Of a stretch of DNA of 64,000 nucleotides, positions 16,272 through 25,056 are shown one piece after another. Every line of letters begins with the position of its first letter. The stretch's first letter is position 1. Position numbers and translations under genes: made by a program. Source of the DNA: a bacterium. Its GTDB lineage: Bacteria > Auribacterota > UBA6266. Under the pieces are notes generated by a model. The model had not been told where the DNA came from, ran no database searches, and worked only from the letters and a program-made list of their open reading frames with translations. Location: positions 496,001 through 560,000 of the forward strand of contig JALOBK010000001.1 in the NCBI GenBank assembly GCA_023228325.1. The letters are read 5' to 3'.

Positions 16272-17825
16272 TTATATAAGCCTTCCGGTTTTTACGGAAA
16301 CCCTGCCGGATATCAACTTATTAACCGCATTAAGATATGCTTTCGCGCTTGCTTCAACAACATCCGTGCTGGCGCCGCGTCCGTTAACGATACGACCGTT
16401 TCCGAAATCTACTCTCACCAGAACTTCTCCTATAGCATCTTTACCGGAAGTCACCGAATGAATACTGTAATCAAGCAGTAACCCATTTATTCCTGTAATC
16501 TTATCTATAGCTTTGTATATTGCGTCCACAGGGCCGTCACCCGATGATCTTCTTGTTATTTTTATTTTTTCCTTGTCGAGAATAACAGTAACCTCGGGAG
16601 TGCTTCCTGTTTTATAGCTTATGTCAAGCGTGCGAAGCCTGAAAACCTCTCTGACCTCCGCTATTTCGTCGGTTACTATCGCAATAAGGTCATCATCATA
16701 AACGGTTTTTTTCTTGTCGCAGAGCACTTTGAACCTTTCAAACGCTTTTTCGGCATCCGGCTCACTGAGGTCAAAACCGAGTTCTTTCACCCTTTCCTTA
16801 AACGCATGCCGGCCGGAATGTTTTCCAAGCACAAGTTTGCTTTTTTCGACACCGACATCCTGAGGAGACATTATTTCATAAGTCTTTCTTTCCTTAAGTA
16901 CGCCATCCTGATGTATCCCCGCCTCATGGGCAAAAGCATTTTCCCCCACTATAGCTTTGTTCGGCTGGACGACAATACCCGTAACGCGAGTGACCAGACG
17001 GCTCGCTTTCATTATTTCCGTAGTGTCCACACCGGTGCTGCACTTAAAGATATCGCGCCTTGTTTTAATTCCCATCACGATTTCTTCGAGTGAACAATTT
17101 CCTGCCCTCTCGCCTATCCCGTTAACGGTGCATTCAACCTGTCTGGCGCCATTAACAACGGCTTCAAGAGAATTAGCGACAGCAAGCCCGAGATCATTAT
17201 GGCAATGGACACTTACTACCGCCTTATCTATATTATCCACATGAGAAAATATATATTTGATAAGACCGCCGAATTCCATGGGTATGGCATATCCGACGGT
17301 ATCGGGTATGTTAACGGTGGTGGCTCCCGCCTTTATCACCGCTCTTACAACCCTTGCAAGGAATTCAGGTTCGGTCCTTGACGCATCCTCAGGCGAAAAT
17401 TCTATATCATCGCACATTTTTTTCGCATACTTCACCGCATCAACAGCCTGAGAAAGTATTTCTTCCCCGGCTTTCTTGAGCTTGTACCTCATATGTATCT
17501 TGGAAGTCGCGAGAAAAACATGGATTCTTCTTCTTTTGGCTTTTTTCAGAGATTCATAGGCCACATCTATATCTTTAGGCAGAGACCTCGCAAGGCCCGA
17601 AATAACCGGGCCCTTTATCTCCGATGAAATAAGCTTCACGGCTTCAAAATCACCGGGAGAAGCTATCGGGAAACCCGCTTCTATCGCATCAACATTAAGC
17701 CTGAGAAGCTGTTTTGCAACTTCAAGCTTCTCTTTTATGTTCATGCTTGCCCCGGGCGACTGCTCTCCATCCCTGAGCGTGGTATCATAAATTATTACTT
17801 TCTCGTTACCGTTTCTTTTTATCAT
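16272..17825 (-). CDS. leuA: 2-isopropylmalate synthase
   Basis: First committed step to leucine: condenses acetyl-CoA with 2-oxoisovalerate. 517 residues, typical of the long bacterial form. The TIM barrel opens with IIYDTTLRDGEQSPGASM; the metal-binding HxH is in SVHCHNDLGLAVANS; NGIGERAGNCSLEEIVMG and HEAGIHQDGVLKE follow. A C-terminal LeuA allosteric domain from about residue 385 (TGSTPEVTV..., SIHSVTSGKDAIGEVLVRVD) supports leucine feedback. Homocitrate or citramalate synthase are the alternatives, but the ilv context favours leuA. The ATG at 17825 lies 18 bases after ilvC. Confidence 0.93.
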   Translation of the reverse strand: MIKRNGNEKVIIYDTTLRDGEQSPGASMNIKEKLEVAKQLLRLNVDAIEAGFPIASPGDFEAVKLISSEIKGPVISGLARSLPKDIDVAYESLKKAKRRRIHVFLATSKIHMRYKLKKAGEEILSQAVDAVKYAKKMCDDIEFSPEDASRTEPEFLARVVRAVIKAGATTVNIPDTVGYAIPMEFGGLIKYIFSHVDNIDKAVVSVHCHNDLGLAVANSLEAVVNGARQVECTVNGIGERAGNCSLEEIVMGIKTRRDIFKCSTGVDTTEIMKASRLVTRVTGIVVQPNKAIVGENAFAHEAGIHQDGVLKERKTYEIMSPQDVGVEKSKLVLGKHSGRHAFKERVKELGFDLSEPDAEKAFERFKVLCDKKKTVYDDDLIAIVTDEIAEVREVFRLRTLDISYKTGSTPEVTVILDKEKIKITRRSSGDGPVDAIYKAIDKITGINGLLLDYSIHSVTSGKDAIGEVLVRVDFGNGRIVNGRGASTDVVEASAKAYLNAVNKLISGRVSVKTGRLI

Positions 17826-17843
17826 TTAGAACCATCACCTCAT

Positions 17844-18836
17844 TTACTTACTGAGCCACTTCATCATAGCTCTCAGTTTTTCCCCGACTTTTTCAACCAA
17901 ATGTTCTTTTCCCTGTCTGACAAGCGCATTATATACAGGCCTTCCCACTCTGTTCTCAAGCAGCCATTCCCTTGCAAATTCGCCATTCTGGATTTCAGTC
18001 AGAATTTTCTTCATTTCTTTTCTTGTGTCTTCCGTGATAATCCTCGGACCCCTTGTAACATCACCGTATTCGGCCGTATCCGATATGGAATATCTCATGC
18101 CCGCCATTCCTTTGGCATACATGAGGTCAACTATGAGTTTAAGCTCATGAAGACATTCAAAATATGCTATTTCAGGCTGGTATCCCGCGTTTACAAGGGT
18201 ATCAAAACCCGCTTTTACAAGTTCGGTAGTTCCCCCGCATAATACACATTGCTCGCCGAAAAGGTCTGTTTCGGTTTCTTCTTTAAATGTTGTTTCCAAG
18301 ACTCCTGCGCGGGTTCCGCCGATCCCCTTTGCATAAGACAGAGCCATCTTTTTGGCGTTCCTGCTGGCATCCTGATAAACAGCAATCAGGCAGGGCACAC
18401 CTCCGCCGCTTTCGAAAACGGACCTTACCAGATGTCCCGGACCTTTAGGTGCTATCATAATTACATCGATATCTTTCGGAGGCACTATCTGTCCGAAATG
18501 GATATTAAACCCATGTGAAAAAACAAGTGTTTTCCCTTTCTTCATATATTTTTGTATCATCTCTTTATATACCATGGCCTGAACCTGATCGGGAACAAGC
18601 ATCTGGATTACATCAGCCGACCGGGCGGCTTCATCCGCGTCAACCGGCTTAAAACCATGTTTTACCGCAAGTTTATAGTTATCGGTACCTTCAAGTTCGG
18701 ATACGATCACTTTAACTCCGCTGTCACGAAGGTTCTGAGCCTGGGCATGCCCCTGGCTTCCGTAACCGACTATAGCCACCTTTTTGCTTCGGATCAGCTT
18801 AATATCCGCGTCCTTGTCATAATACATCTTTGCCAT
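17844..18836 (-). CDS. ilvC: Ketol-acid reductoisomerase, class I
   Basis: Isomerises and reduces acetolactate and acetohydroxybutyrate, second step of valine and isoleucine synthesis, with Mg and NAD(P)H. 330 residues, the short class I form with one knotted C-terminal domain. Motifs: GYGSQGHAQAQNLRDSG (dinucleotide binding), IAPKGPGHLVRSVFE, the metal-site EETETDLFGEQCVLCGG and CLHELKLIVDL. The cofactor preference cannot be settled by eye; the specificity loop reads SELEGTDNYK. Preceded by GAAAGGAG before ATG 18836. Confidence 0.97.
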   Translation of the reverse strand: MAKMYYDKDADIKLIRSKKVAIVGYGSQGHAQAQNLRDSGVKVIVSELEGTDNYKLAVKHGFKPVDADEAARSADVIQMLVPDQVQAMVYKEMIQKYMKKGKTLVFSHGFNIHFGQIVPPKDIDVIMIAPKGPGHLVRSVFESGGGVPCLIAVYQDASRNAKKMALSYAKGIGGTRAGVLETTFKEETETDLFGEQCVLCGGTTELVKAGFDTLVNAGYQPEIAYFECLHELKLIVDLMYAKGMAGMRYSISDTAEYGDVTRGPRIITEDTRKEMKKILTEIQNGEFAREWLLENRVGRPVYNALVRQGKEHLVEKVGEKLRAMMKWLSK

Positions 18837-18869
18837 TTCCAGTTTCTCCTTTCTCAGTGATTGAAATTT

Positions 18870-19346
18870 TTATCCTCTCGCAATAGCGATTTTACCGGTT
18901 CTTGCAAGCTCTTTTATCCCGAAAGGCTTCAGCATATCTATAATAGCATCAACTTTGGAATCGCTGCCCGTTGCCTCAATAGTCATGCTTTTTGCCTTAA
19001 TATCTATTATCTTTGCCCTGAATATTTCAACTATCTGCAGCACTTCATGTCTTGTTTTGCCGTCTGTTGAGACCTTTAACAGTATCAGTTCTCTGTCTAC
19101 GAAATCTTTTCCCGCAAAATCCTGCACTTTAATGACATCAACCAGTTTATTCAGCTGTTTGCAGACCTGCTCCAAAACAGCATCATCACCCCGGACTACT
19201 ATAGTCATTCTCGAAATAGCGGCGTCCTGAGTTTCCCCTACCGCTAAACTATCTATATTAAATCCTCTTGCGCTGAATAAACCGGCAATTCTCGCGAGGA
19301 CGCCGGACTTATTTTCAACCAACGCGCTTATTGTATGTTTCATCAT
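18870..19346 (-). CDS. ilvN: Acetolactate synthase, regulatory subunit
   Basis: Small subunit that activates the catalytic subunit and confers valine sensitivity. 158 residues: an ACT domain at the N-terminus (HTISALVENKSGVLARIAGLFSARGFNIDSL) and the conserved C-terminal domain (EIFRAKIIDI, DMLKPFGIKELARTGKIA). Length matches the ilvH/ilvN long type. Two adjacent ATGs (19346 and 19343) follow a GGGGG ribosome site. It follows ilvB after 60 bases and precedes ilvC, the usual ilvB-N-C order. Confidence 0.96.
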   Translation of the reverse strand: MMKHTISALVENKSGVLARIAGLFSARGFNIDSLAVGETQDAAISRMTIVVRGDDAVLEQVCKQLNKLVDVIKVQDFAGKDFVDRELILLKVSTDGKTRHEVLQIVEIFRAKIIDIKAKSMTIEATGSDSKVDAIIDMLKPFGIKELARTGKIAIARG

Positions 19347-19406
19347 AACCCCCGTTTTCGCTTTCGATTTTTGTATTTCGATATTTGAATCCCGAATTTA
19401 CATTTT

Positions 19407-21128
19407 TTACGCCATTGATTCTATCATCTCATTAAGCGAAGCTCCCGCAGGAACCATGGGAAAAACATTTTCCTCAGGATCAACAATACATTCTATAATA
19501 TATGTTTTATCCGATTCTATTGCTTTCTTTAAAGCGGGAATAACTTCGGAATCTTTCGAAATTCTCACTCCTTCCGCGCCAAAAGCCCCGGCTAATTTTA
19601 TAAAATCCGGCAAGTAAGGATGGCATTTGTTTTCCTCGCAGAATGTAATGCCTTTCTCGCCGTCAGGCCCCTTGGAATTTAAAATCGTGGAAGAATATCT
19701 TCCTCCGTAAAACAGTTCCTGCCACTGGCGGACCATTCCCAGACAGCCGTTATTCAATATGATAATTTTAACCGGCAGTTTATTTAATACACAGGTAGTC
19801 AATTCCTGTATATTCATCTGAATGGAGCCGTCGCCGGCAATATCAAAAACCAGTTTGCCGGGACATCCCGCCTGAGCTCCCATAGCAGCCGGAAGCCCGT
19901 ATCCCATCGTACCCAGACCGCCTGACGAGAGGAACGTCCTTGGGCGGGTATACTTATAGAACTGCGCAGCCCACATCTGGTTCTGCCCGACCTCAGTCGT
20001 TATAATCGCATCCCCTCTGGTCAGTTCATATATCTTTTCTATGACAAACTGCGGCTTAAGCCCGCCTTTTCCGTAAGAAAGAGGATATTCTTTTTTCCAT
20101 CCTGCTATCTTTTTCAGCCATGGCTGTGTATCACACTTCTTTATGTTTTTTATAAGCTCCGCCAGAACCTTTTTAACATCTCCGACAACAGGAATGTCTA
20201 CGTTAACATTTTTCCTTATGGATGTCGGGTCAATATCAATGTGTATAACTTTCGCATGAGGCGCAAACTCGGAAACTTTACCCGTAACCCTGTCATCAAA
20301 CCTTGCCCCGACAGCTATTAAAAGATCCGTATCCTGAACCGCAAGATTGGCATATTTTGTCCCATGCATACCAAGCATTCCGAGAGATAAATCATCTGTC
20401 GACGGAAAAGAACCGAGTCCAAGCAATGTGGTAGTAACGGGTATCCCCGCTTTTCCGGCAAGCTTAGTCAGTTCTTCCGAACCGTTAGATATTATTACGC
20501 CGCCGCCCGCATAAATAACAGGCCTCTGGGCCGCCATTATCATCTCGGCCGCCTTTTTTATCTGTTGGATATGCCCTTCGTAATTAGGCTTGTATCCGCG
20601 CATTTCGACAGAATCAGGATACTTATTATCAGTCGAAGCATTCTGGATGTCCTTGGGTATGTCAACCAGGACGGGACCCGGCCTTCCGGTATTGGCTATA
20701 TAAAAAGCCTCTTTAAGTATTCTGGGCAGTTCATCAATATCTTTAACAAGATAATTATGTTTGGTGATAGGCCTTGTAATCCCGGTTATATCAGCTTCCT
20801 GAAATGCGTCATTTCCTATCATCCTTGTAGGAACCTGCCCTGTTATAGCAACCATGGGAACGGAGTCCATATATGCCGTAGCGATTCCGGTAACCAGGTT
20901 AGTCGCCCCCGGCCCGGAAGTCGCAATGCAAACTCCTGTTTTCCCTGTAGCTCTGGCATATCCGTCAGCCGCATGCGCGGCGCCCTGTTCATGCCTTGTC
21001 AATATAAAGCGCAGGCCTGATTTATAGATAATGTCAAAAATATCAAGAACAGAACCTCCCGGATAGCCGAAAACAACATCGACTTTTTCTTTCCTAAAAC
21101 TTTCAATCAGAATCTCAGCACCTTTCAT
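19407..21128 (-). CDS. ilvB: Acetolactate synthase, catalytic subunit
   Basis: Thiamine diphosphate- and FAD-dependent enzyme making 2-acetolactate and 2-aceto-2-hydroxybutyrate. 573 residues. The catalytic glutamate is in RHEQGAAHAADGYAR; ATSGPGATNLVTG and the diphosphate-binding GDGSIQMNIQELTT are intact. The open frame extends to 21218, but the ATG at 21128 is preceded by AAGGGG and gives the family N-terminus (MKGAEILIESFRKEKVDVVFG); the extra upstream residues overlap the intergenic region and the end of ilvD and have no counterpart in the family. Second gene of the ilvDBNC-leuA operon. Confidence 0.95.
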   Translation of the reverse strand: MKGAEILIESFRKEKVDVVFGYPGGSVLDIFDIIYKSGLRFILTRHEQGAAHAADGYARATGKTGVCIATSGPGATNLVTGIATAYMDSVPMVAITGQVPTRMIGNDAFQEADITGITRPITKHNYLVKDIDELPRILKEAFYIANTGRPGPVLVDIPKDIQNASTDNKYPDSVEMRGYKPNYEGHIQQIKKAAEMIMAAQRPVIYAGGGVIISNGSEELTKLAGKAGIPVTTTLLGLGSFPSTDDLSLGMLGMHGTKYANLAVQDTDLLIAVGARFDDRVTGKVSEFAPHAKVIHIDIDPTSIRKNVNVDIPVVGDVKKVLAELIKNIKKCDTQPWLKKIAGWKKEYPLSYGKGGLKPQFVIEKIYELTRGDAIITTEVGQNQMWAAQFYKYTRPRTFLSSGGLGTMGYGLPAAMGAQAGCPGKLVFDIAGDGSIQMNIQELTTCVLNKLPVKIIILNNGCLGMVRQWQELFYGGRYSSTILNSKGPDGEKGITFCEENKCHPYLPDFIKLAGAFGAEGVRISKDSEVIPALKKAIESDKTYIIECIVDPEENVFPMVPAGASLNEMIESMA

Positions 21129-21150
21129 ATTTATCCCCTTTAAAATAACT

Positions 21151-22809
21151 TCACTTTTTAAAAACCGCGCCGGTCCCGGCAGATGTAACCATGTCGGAAT
21201 AACGGGCAAGATAACCATTGTTTATCCTGCGGTTTTTAATTTTCATAGTTTTTTTTCTTTTTTCTATTTCGTCTTTCCCTACCTCAAGTTCAATTTTACG
21301 CGCGCGGATATCCAGCCTTATTTTATCCCCGTCTCTTATATAAGCTATCAGTCCCCCGGCAGCGGCCTCAGGCGACACATGTCCGACACAAGGGCCTCTT
21401 GTGCCTCCGGAAAAACGCCCGTCTGTCATAAGCGCGACCGAATTCCCAAGTCCCTTTCCCATCAGGGCAGCGGTGGGGGAAAGCATCTCTCTCATACCAG
21501 GCCCGCCCTTAGGACCTTCATATCTTATGACAACAAACATTCCTTTCCTGATTTTGCCTCCGACTATCGCTTTCATAGCGTCTTCTTCCCTGTCAAAACA
21601 TTTTGCGGTACCTGCAAACTTCATCATATCGGAATCAACCGCAGACTGCTTGACCACAGCACCGCCTTCTGCCAGGTTACCCCGCAGAACAGCTATACCT
21701 CCCTGTTTATGATGAGCCTTATTCATCGGCCTTATAACATCATCATTTCTTATTTCCGCTTTTTTAGCTATTTGAGCCGTGGTCAGGCCGGAAACAGTCG
21801 GCCTGGCCGCAATCTTTTTGCCCAATCTTTTAAATACGGCCGGAATACCCCCGGCATAATGCAGATCTTCCATAAAATATCCGCCGGGCGACGGATTCAT
21901 TTTAGCTATATGCGGCGTCTTCATGCCGATTTCGTCAAAAACTTCCAGAGGCAACTCTATTCCCGCCTCATGCGCTATAGCCGTGATATGCAATACCGTA
22001 TTAGTTGAACCTCCCAGGGCCATATCTACCTTAACGGCATTTTCAATAGATTTACGGTCAACAATCTTTTTCGGTGTAATATTTTTTCTCGCCAGTTCAA
22101 CTGCTCTTATCCCGCTCTCATGCGCTATTCTCTTTTTCTGCGCCGAAACAGCAAGCGCGGTCGCGCAATAAGGCATAGACAGTCCCATCGCTTCGGTGAC
22201 ACAAGCCATCGTATTGGCCGTAAACATCCCCTGGCATGATCCGGCGCCGGGACACGCGACTTTCTCCAATTCACATAATGTATGTTCTGATATCTTTCCG
22301 GCTTTAAATCTCCCGACAGCTTCAAAAGTATCGCTTACAAGCGATGTCCTTCTATCAAAATACCTGCCAGTTAACATCGGGCCCGCAGTAACGACCAACC
22401 CGGGAATGTTAAGGCGGAACAACGCCATTATCATACCCGGTGTAATTTTGTCGCAGTTTGTCAGCAAAATAATCCCGTCAAGGGCATGAGCCGTAACTAT
22501 AGTCTCAACCATATCGGCAATCAGTTCCCTTGAGGGGAGAGAATATTTCATGCCGTCATGACCCATGGCGATGCCGTCACAGATTCCGGGTATTCCGAAT
22601 ATAAAAGGCCTGCCTCCGCCTGCATAGACGCCATTTTCTACCGACCGTTCAAGCTGCTTCATATCAACATGACCGGGTATCAGGTCTGTTACGGAGGATG
22701 CTATACCGATAAACGGCTTTTTTAAATCTCCATCAGTTACCCCTGTCCCATAAAGCAAAGCCCTATGGGGAGCCCTTTCAATCCCTTTTTTGACAGCATC
22801 ACTCTTCAT
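21151..22809 (-). CDS. ilvD: Dihydroxy-acid dehydratase
   Basis: Dehydrates dihydroxy acids to the 2-oxo acids of valine and isoleucine; an iron-sulfur enzyme. 552 residues. Cluster and active-site signatures present: LTNCDKITPGMIMAL, CPGAGSCQGMFTANTMACV, and the C-terminal SVALMTDGRFSGGTRGPCVGHVSPEA. The ATG at 22809 follows AGAAGGAG at eight bases. It is the first structural gene behind the leader peptide and attenuator at 22897-23046. Confidence 0.97.
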   Translation of the reverse strand: MKSDAVKKGIERAPHRALLYGTGVTDGDLKKPFIGIASSVTDLIPGHVDMKQLERSVENGVYAGGGRPFIFGIPGICDGIAMGHDGMKYSLPSRELIADMVETIVTAHALDGIILLTNCDKITPGMIMALFRLNIPGLVVTAGPMLTGRYFDRRTSLVSDTFEAVGRFKAGKISEHTLCELEKVACPGAGSCQGMFTANTMACVTEAMGLSMPYCATALAVSAQKKRIAHESGIRAVELARKNITPKKIVDRKSIENAVKVDMALGGSTNTVLHITAIAHEAGIELPLEVFDEIGMKTPHIAKMNPSPGGYFMEDLHYAGGIPAVFKRLGKKIAARPTVSGLTTAQIAKKAEIRNDDVIRPMNKAHHKQGGIAVLRGNLAEGGAVVKQSAVDSDMMKFAGTAKCFDREEDAMKAIVGGKIRKGMFVVIRYEGPKGGPGMREMLSPTAALMGKGLGNSVALMTDGRFSGGTRGPCVGHVSPEAAAGGLIAYIRDGDKIRLDIRARKIELEVGKDEIEKRKKTMKIKNRRINNGYLARYSDMVTSAGTGAVFKK

Positions 22810-22896
22810 AACAGGAACTCCTTCTTATGGTTATAGATTTTTGAAAATAACAGAACACTCAAAGCTCTTATAATACTTAAATTAAAACACCATGTA

Positions 22897-22935
22897 AATA
22901 AAAAACCCGCTGCCTCTCTTCGAGGCAGCGGGTTT
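22897..22935 (-). terminator. Intrinsic terminator of the ilv attenuator (segments 3 and 4)
   Basis: Perfect 14-bp stem: the RNA 5' arm is complementary to 22922-22935, the 3' arm to 22903-22916, with a five-base loop (22917-22921). The arm core is CCGCTGCCTC / GAGGCAGCGG, followed by a run of T residues on the minus strand down to about 22897. It sits between the leader peptide stop (22957) and ilvD (22809), exactly where an attenuator terminator is expected. Confidence 0.92.
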
Positions 22936-23044
22936 AATTCCCACTCGATCTCTTTATTAAAAACGCACAGAGATCACCGCTACCTCGTCCCTTTTAAGGA
23001 CAAGCACTAACAACACCACAATAATAGCTTTGATAGCGGTAATC
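22922..23044 (-). promoter_or_regulatory. Attenuator pairing segments 1 and 2 and antiterminator of the ilv leader
   Basis: Reading the minus strand, segment 1 (23032-23044, within codons 1-5 of the leader) can pair with segment 2 (22972-22984, codons 21-25) over 13 bp with two G-U pairs. Segment 2 also pairs, through GAGGTAGCGG (22977-22986), with the terminator's 5' arm CCGCTGCCTC (22922-22931) over 10 bp with one G-U pair. The two pairings exclude each other. Ribosome stalling on the branched-chain codons (22996-23025) would block segment 1, free segment 2 to pair with segment 3 and prevent the terminator; free passage or no translation would favour 1:2 and 3:4. Mechanism is inferred from the classical model; the complementarity is seen directly. 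Confidence 0.82.
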
Positions 23045-23046
23045 AT
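22957..23046 (-). CDS. ilvL: Branched-chain leader peptide of the ilv-leu operon (29 residues)
   Basis: A 29-codon frame, ATG at 23046 to TAA at 22957. GAAAGGA lies five bases before the ATG. Sixteen of 29 residues are branched-chain: five Ile, seven Val and four Leu, with ten in a row at positions 8-17 (IIVVLLVLVL). Position, codon content and the terminator 22 bases after the stop make it a typical leader peptide for ribosome-mediated attenuation of ilvD-ilvB-ilvN-ilvC-leuA. All three amino acids are sensed, matching the three pathways encoded. It resembles the enterobacterial ilv leaders in design but not in sequence. Confidence 0.9.
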   Translation of the reverse strand: MITAIKAIIVVLLVLVLKRDEVAVISVRF

Positions 23047-23072
23047 AATTTTCCTTTCAAAATATCATTTAT

Positions 23073-23101
23073 AAAATAATATCAGGGAGAGAAAATGTCA
23101 A
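23073..23101 (-). promoter_or_regulatory. Promoter of the ilv-leu operon
   Basis: On the minus strand a perfect -35 TTGACA (23096-23101), a 17-base spacer and TATTTT (23073-23078). Start of transcription would be near 23066, giving a short leader of about 20 bases before the leader peptide ATG. It lies in the 66-base gap after the exchanger gene. Confidence 0.65.
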
Positions 23102-23112
23102 GATATAATTTT

Positions 23113-24057
23113 TCAGCCTGCTGCCCGGATATAAATACAAGATAAAAAAATCACATATAATAAAAGAAAAAAAACACCCTCTCTTCTCCCTATCTTCCTT
23201 CTCTTATAGGCTATAAGGCTGATAAGAACAGACCCTGCCAAAAGGTACCAGTTGTCAAATCTTATAATATCCTTTGAAACGGTAAGAGGAAAAAACAATG
23301 AGACAATACCGATGACAAAACATATGTTAAAAATATTGCTTCCCAATACATTTCCTATAGATATGTCGCCATGTTGTCTAAAACTTGCGACAGAGCTTGC
23401 AAAAAGCTCCGGAAGAGATGTCCCGACAGCCACGATAGTCAAACCTATGAACAGTTTGTTTATATTAAAAGCGTCGGCTATCCCCAACGCTCCTTTGAGC
23501 GTAAGGTCTCCGCCTACAATCAGAACGGCAAGGCCCGAAACCGCTACAGTCAAATCCCGCGCTATTTTCCTTTTTTTGACTCCCAAAACAGTATTGTCCC
23601 CTATTGATCCTTCTCTGCCGTTCTTTACAAGCAGTAACAGATACAGCAGCAAAAAAATGACCATTATTAAACCCGTTATCCGTGTTATTTCCCCCAAAAA
23701 ACAAACTGCCGTAAAAAATCCGATGGTGATCAAAAATACGGGGAAATCTATCTTTAGAAGCTGGACATCGATTTTAATCGGTCTTATGATAGCCGCAATA
23801 CCAAGGACAAGGAAAACATTCGCTATGTTGCTGCCCACCACATTTCCCAGGCAAACATCGTAAGATTTATTAAGCCCCGCCAGAAAACTAACTATGAACT
23901 CAGGCGAAGACGTCCCGAACGCGCATAGAGTAAGCCCTATTATCACCTTTTTTATCCTTAAACTGAGCGCGATATTTACCCCGCCCCTTACAAGAAATTC
24001 CGAGCCGAAATAAAGCATGACAAAACCGGTAAATAATTTAAGTGTATCGAAAACCAT
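23113..24057 (-). CDS. CaCA-family sodium/calcium exchanger (YrbG-like)
   Basis: Inner-membrane antiporter of 314 residues with ten hydrophobic segments in two inverted halves. Each half carries an alpha repeat: FGTSSPEFIVSF with GNVVGSNIANVFLVLG in the first, VGTSLPELFASS with GNVLGSNIFNICFVIG in the second; the paired Glu and Asn residues form the ion sites. A short cytoplasmic loop (NGREGSIGDNTVLGVKKRK) separates the halves, and no regulatory domain is present, as in prokaryotic members. Upstream of, but separate from, the ilv promoter. Ion selectivity (Ca versus other cations) cannot be fixed from sequence. Confidence 0.92.
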   Translation of the reverse strand: MVFDTLKLFTGFVMLYFGSEFLVRGGVNIALSLRIKKVIIGLTLCAFGTSSPEFIVSFLAGLNKSYDVCLGNVVGSNIANVFLVLGIAAIIRPIKIDVQLLKIDFPVFLITIGFFTAVCFLGEITRITGLIMVIFLLLYLLLLVKNGREGSIGDNTVLGVKKRKIARDLTVAVSGLAVLIVGGDLTLKGALGIADAFNINKLFIGLTIVAVGTSLPELFASSVASFRQHGDISIGNVLGSNIFNICFVIGIVSLFFPLTVSKDIIRFDNWYLLAGSVLISLIAYKRRKIGRREGVFFLLLYVIFLSCIYIRAAG

Positions 24058-24090
24058 TCATATCCTTTCAGTTTTTTTCAGGCAATCATT

Positions 24091-24909
24091 TTAAGTGAAT
24101 AGCGTTCTTTCTTTTTCAATTTTTTTACTATCTGCAATCCTGTATATATCCGTCGGCCTGTCCTGCCATGTTAATATGACATCTGTTCCATTTAACACCT
24201 TGTCGGACAGCACTCCTTTTATAAGGCCCGCAACCTTTTCAGGGATATTATGGTCACGGCTTAAATGAGCCAGGAAAATAAACTGCAGTCCTTCATCGGC
24301 GACTTCATGCAAAAGAACCGCAAGGTCATCATTGGACAGATGACCTTTCCTTCCGACAATTCTTTGCTTGACATCCCATGGGCGGCTGCCGTTAAACACA
24401 AGATTCTCTTCATGATTGGCTTCTATCACAATAATATTGCTGCCTTTCAGTTTCTCCTTAACAAGGTTGGAAGGATAACCTATATCCGTCACTATGCAGA
24501 TTTTGCCGTGCTCATGGATCACCTCATAACCAACCGGATCAACCGCATCATGTGAAATGGGAAAGGAACTTATCTTAAATTTGCCGAGTTTCACTTCTTC
24601 CCCGTTTTTGTAAGGGCTCAGGGCATCGGCGCCGCCGAATATTTTTCTTATTTCACCGGCCGTAAGTTCATTTGCCAGTACGGGACATCCGAAAAAATCC
24701 GATATGGGAATTACTCCTTTTATGTGGTCTGAATGTTCATGTGTTATAAGAATGACATTAACCGGCCTGCGGGAAAGCCCCTTCTCATGAAATCTTTTCA
24801 GAAATTCTCTTTTGCTTAACCCTGCGTCTATAAGAAACCCTTTGTTCCCATCGCTTATATAAATGCAGTTGCCCCTCGAACCGCTGGCCAGGACACAAAT
24901 TTCCACCAT
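24091..24909 (-). CDS. WalJ/YycJ-like metallo-beta-lactamase-fold hydrolase
   Basis: 272 residues of the metallo-hydrolase fold. The N-terminus CVLASGSRGNCIYISDG and the metal motif THEHSDHIKGV are typical of the YycJ/WalJ group (possible double-strand DNA exonuclease and repair-linked proteins). Further ligands are at FPISHDAVDPVGY, IVTDIGY and FLAHLSRDHN. The frame opens at 24993, but the ATG at 24909 follows AGGCGG at seven bases and matches the family start. Divergent from rpoN. Substrate unknown; other families of this fold cannot be fully excluded. Confidence 0.85.
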   Translation of the reverse strand: MVEICVLASGSRGNCIYISDGNKGFLIDAGLSKREFLKRFHEKGLSRRPVNVILITHEHSDHIKGVIPISDFFGCPVLANELTAGEIRKIFGGADALSPYKNGEEVKLGKFKISSFPISHDAVDPVGYEVIHEHGKICIVTDIGYPSNLVKEKLKGSNIIVIEANHEENLVFNGSRPWDVKQRIVGRKGHLSNDDLAVLLHEVADEGLQFIFLAHLSRDHNIPEKVAGLIKGVLSDKVLNGTDVILTWQDRPTDIYRIADSKKIEKERTLFT

Positions 24910-25056
24910 ATCATCCGCCTGTCGACAATTCAGTGTCGTCACATCATTTTCACGGTTGTCTGTTTTTTTATAAAATCCATTTTCATATTTCATTTGTTAG
25001 ATTGACACTCTGTGTTGGTAAATGATAGTTTAATATTAAACACAATCAGAGGCAAT

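Noticed and set aside
21129..21218. Longer ilvB with 30 extra N-terminal residues
   Set aside because: The extension overlaps the end of ilvD, lacks a ribosome site, and has no family counterpart; ATG 21128 has AAGGGG.
22897..22935. Terminator as a simple end of the exchanger gene
   Set aside because: The ilv promoter and leader frame lie between the exchanger and this hairpin, and the mutually exclusive pairings fit attenuation better.
22810..23112. T-box riboswitch upstream of ilvD
   Set aside because: No T-box consensus or specifier loop is visible; the leader peptide explains the regulation.
25002..25031. rpoN promoter with TTGACA at 25002-25007
   Set aside because: The -35 is perfect but no -10 better than TAGTTT occurs at a proper distance, so I do not list it as a feature.
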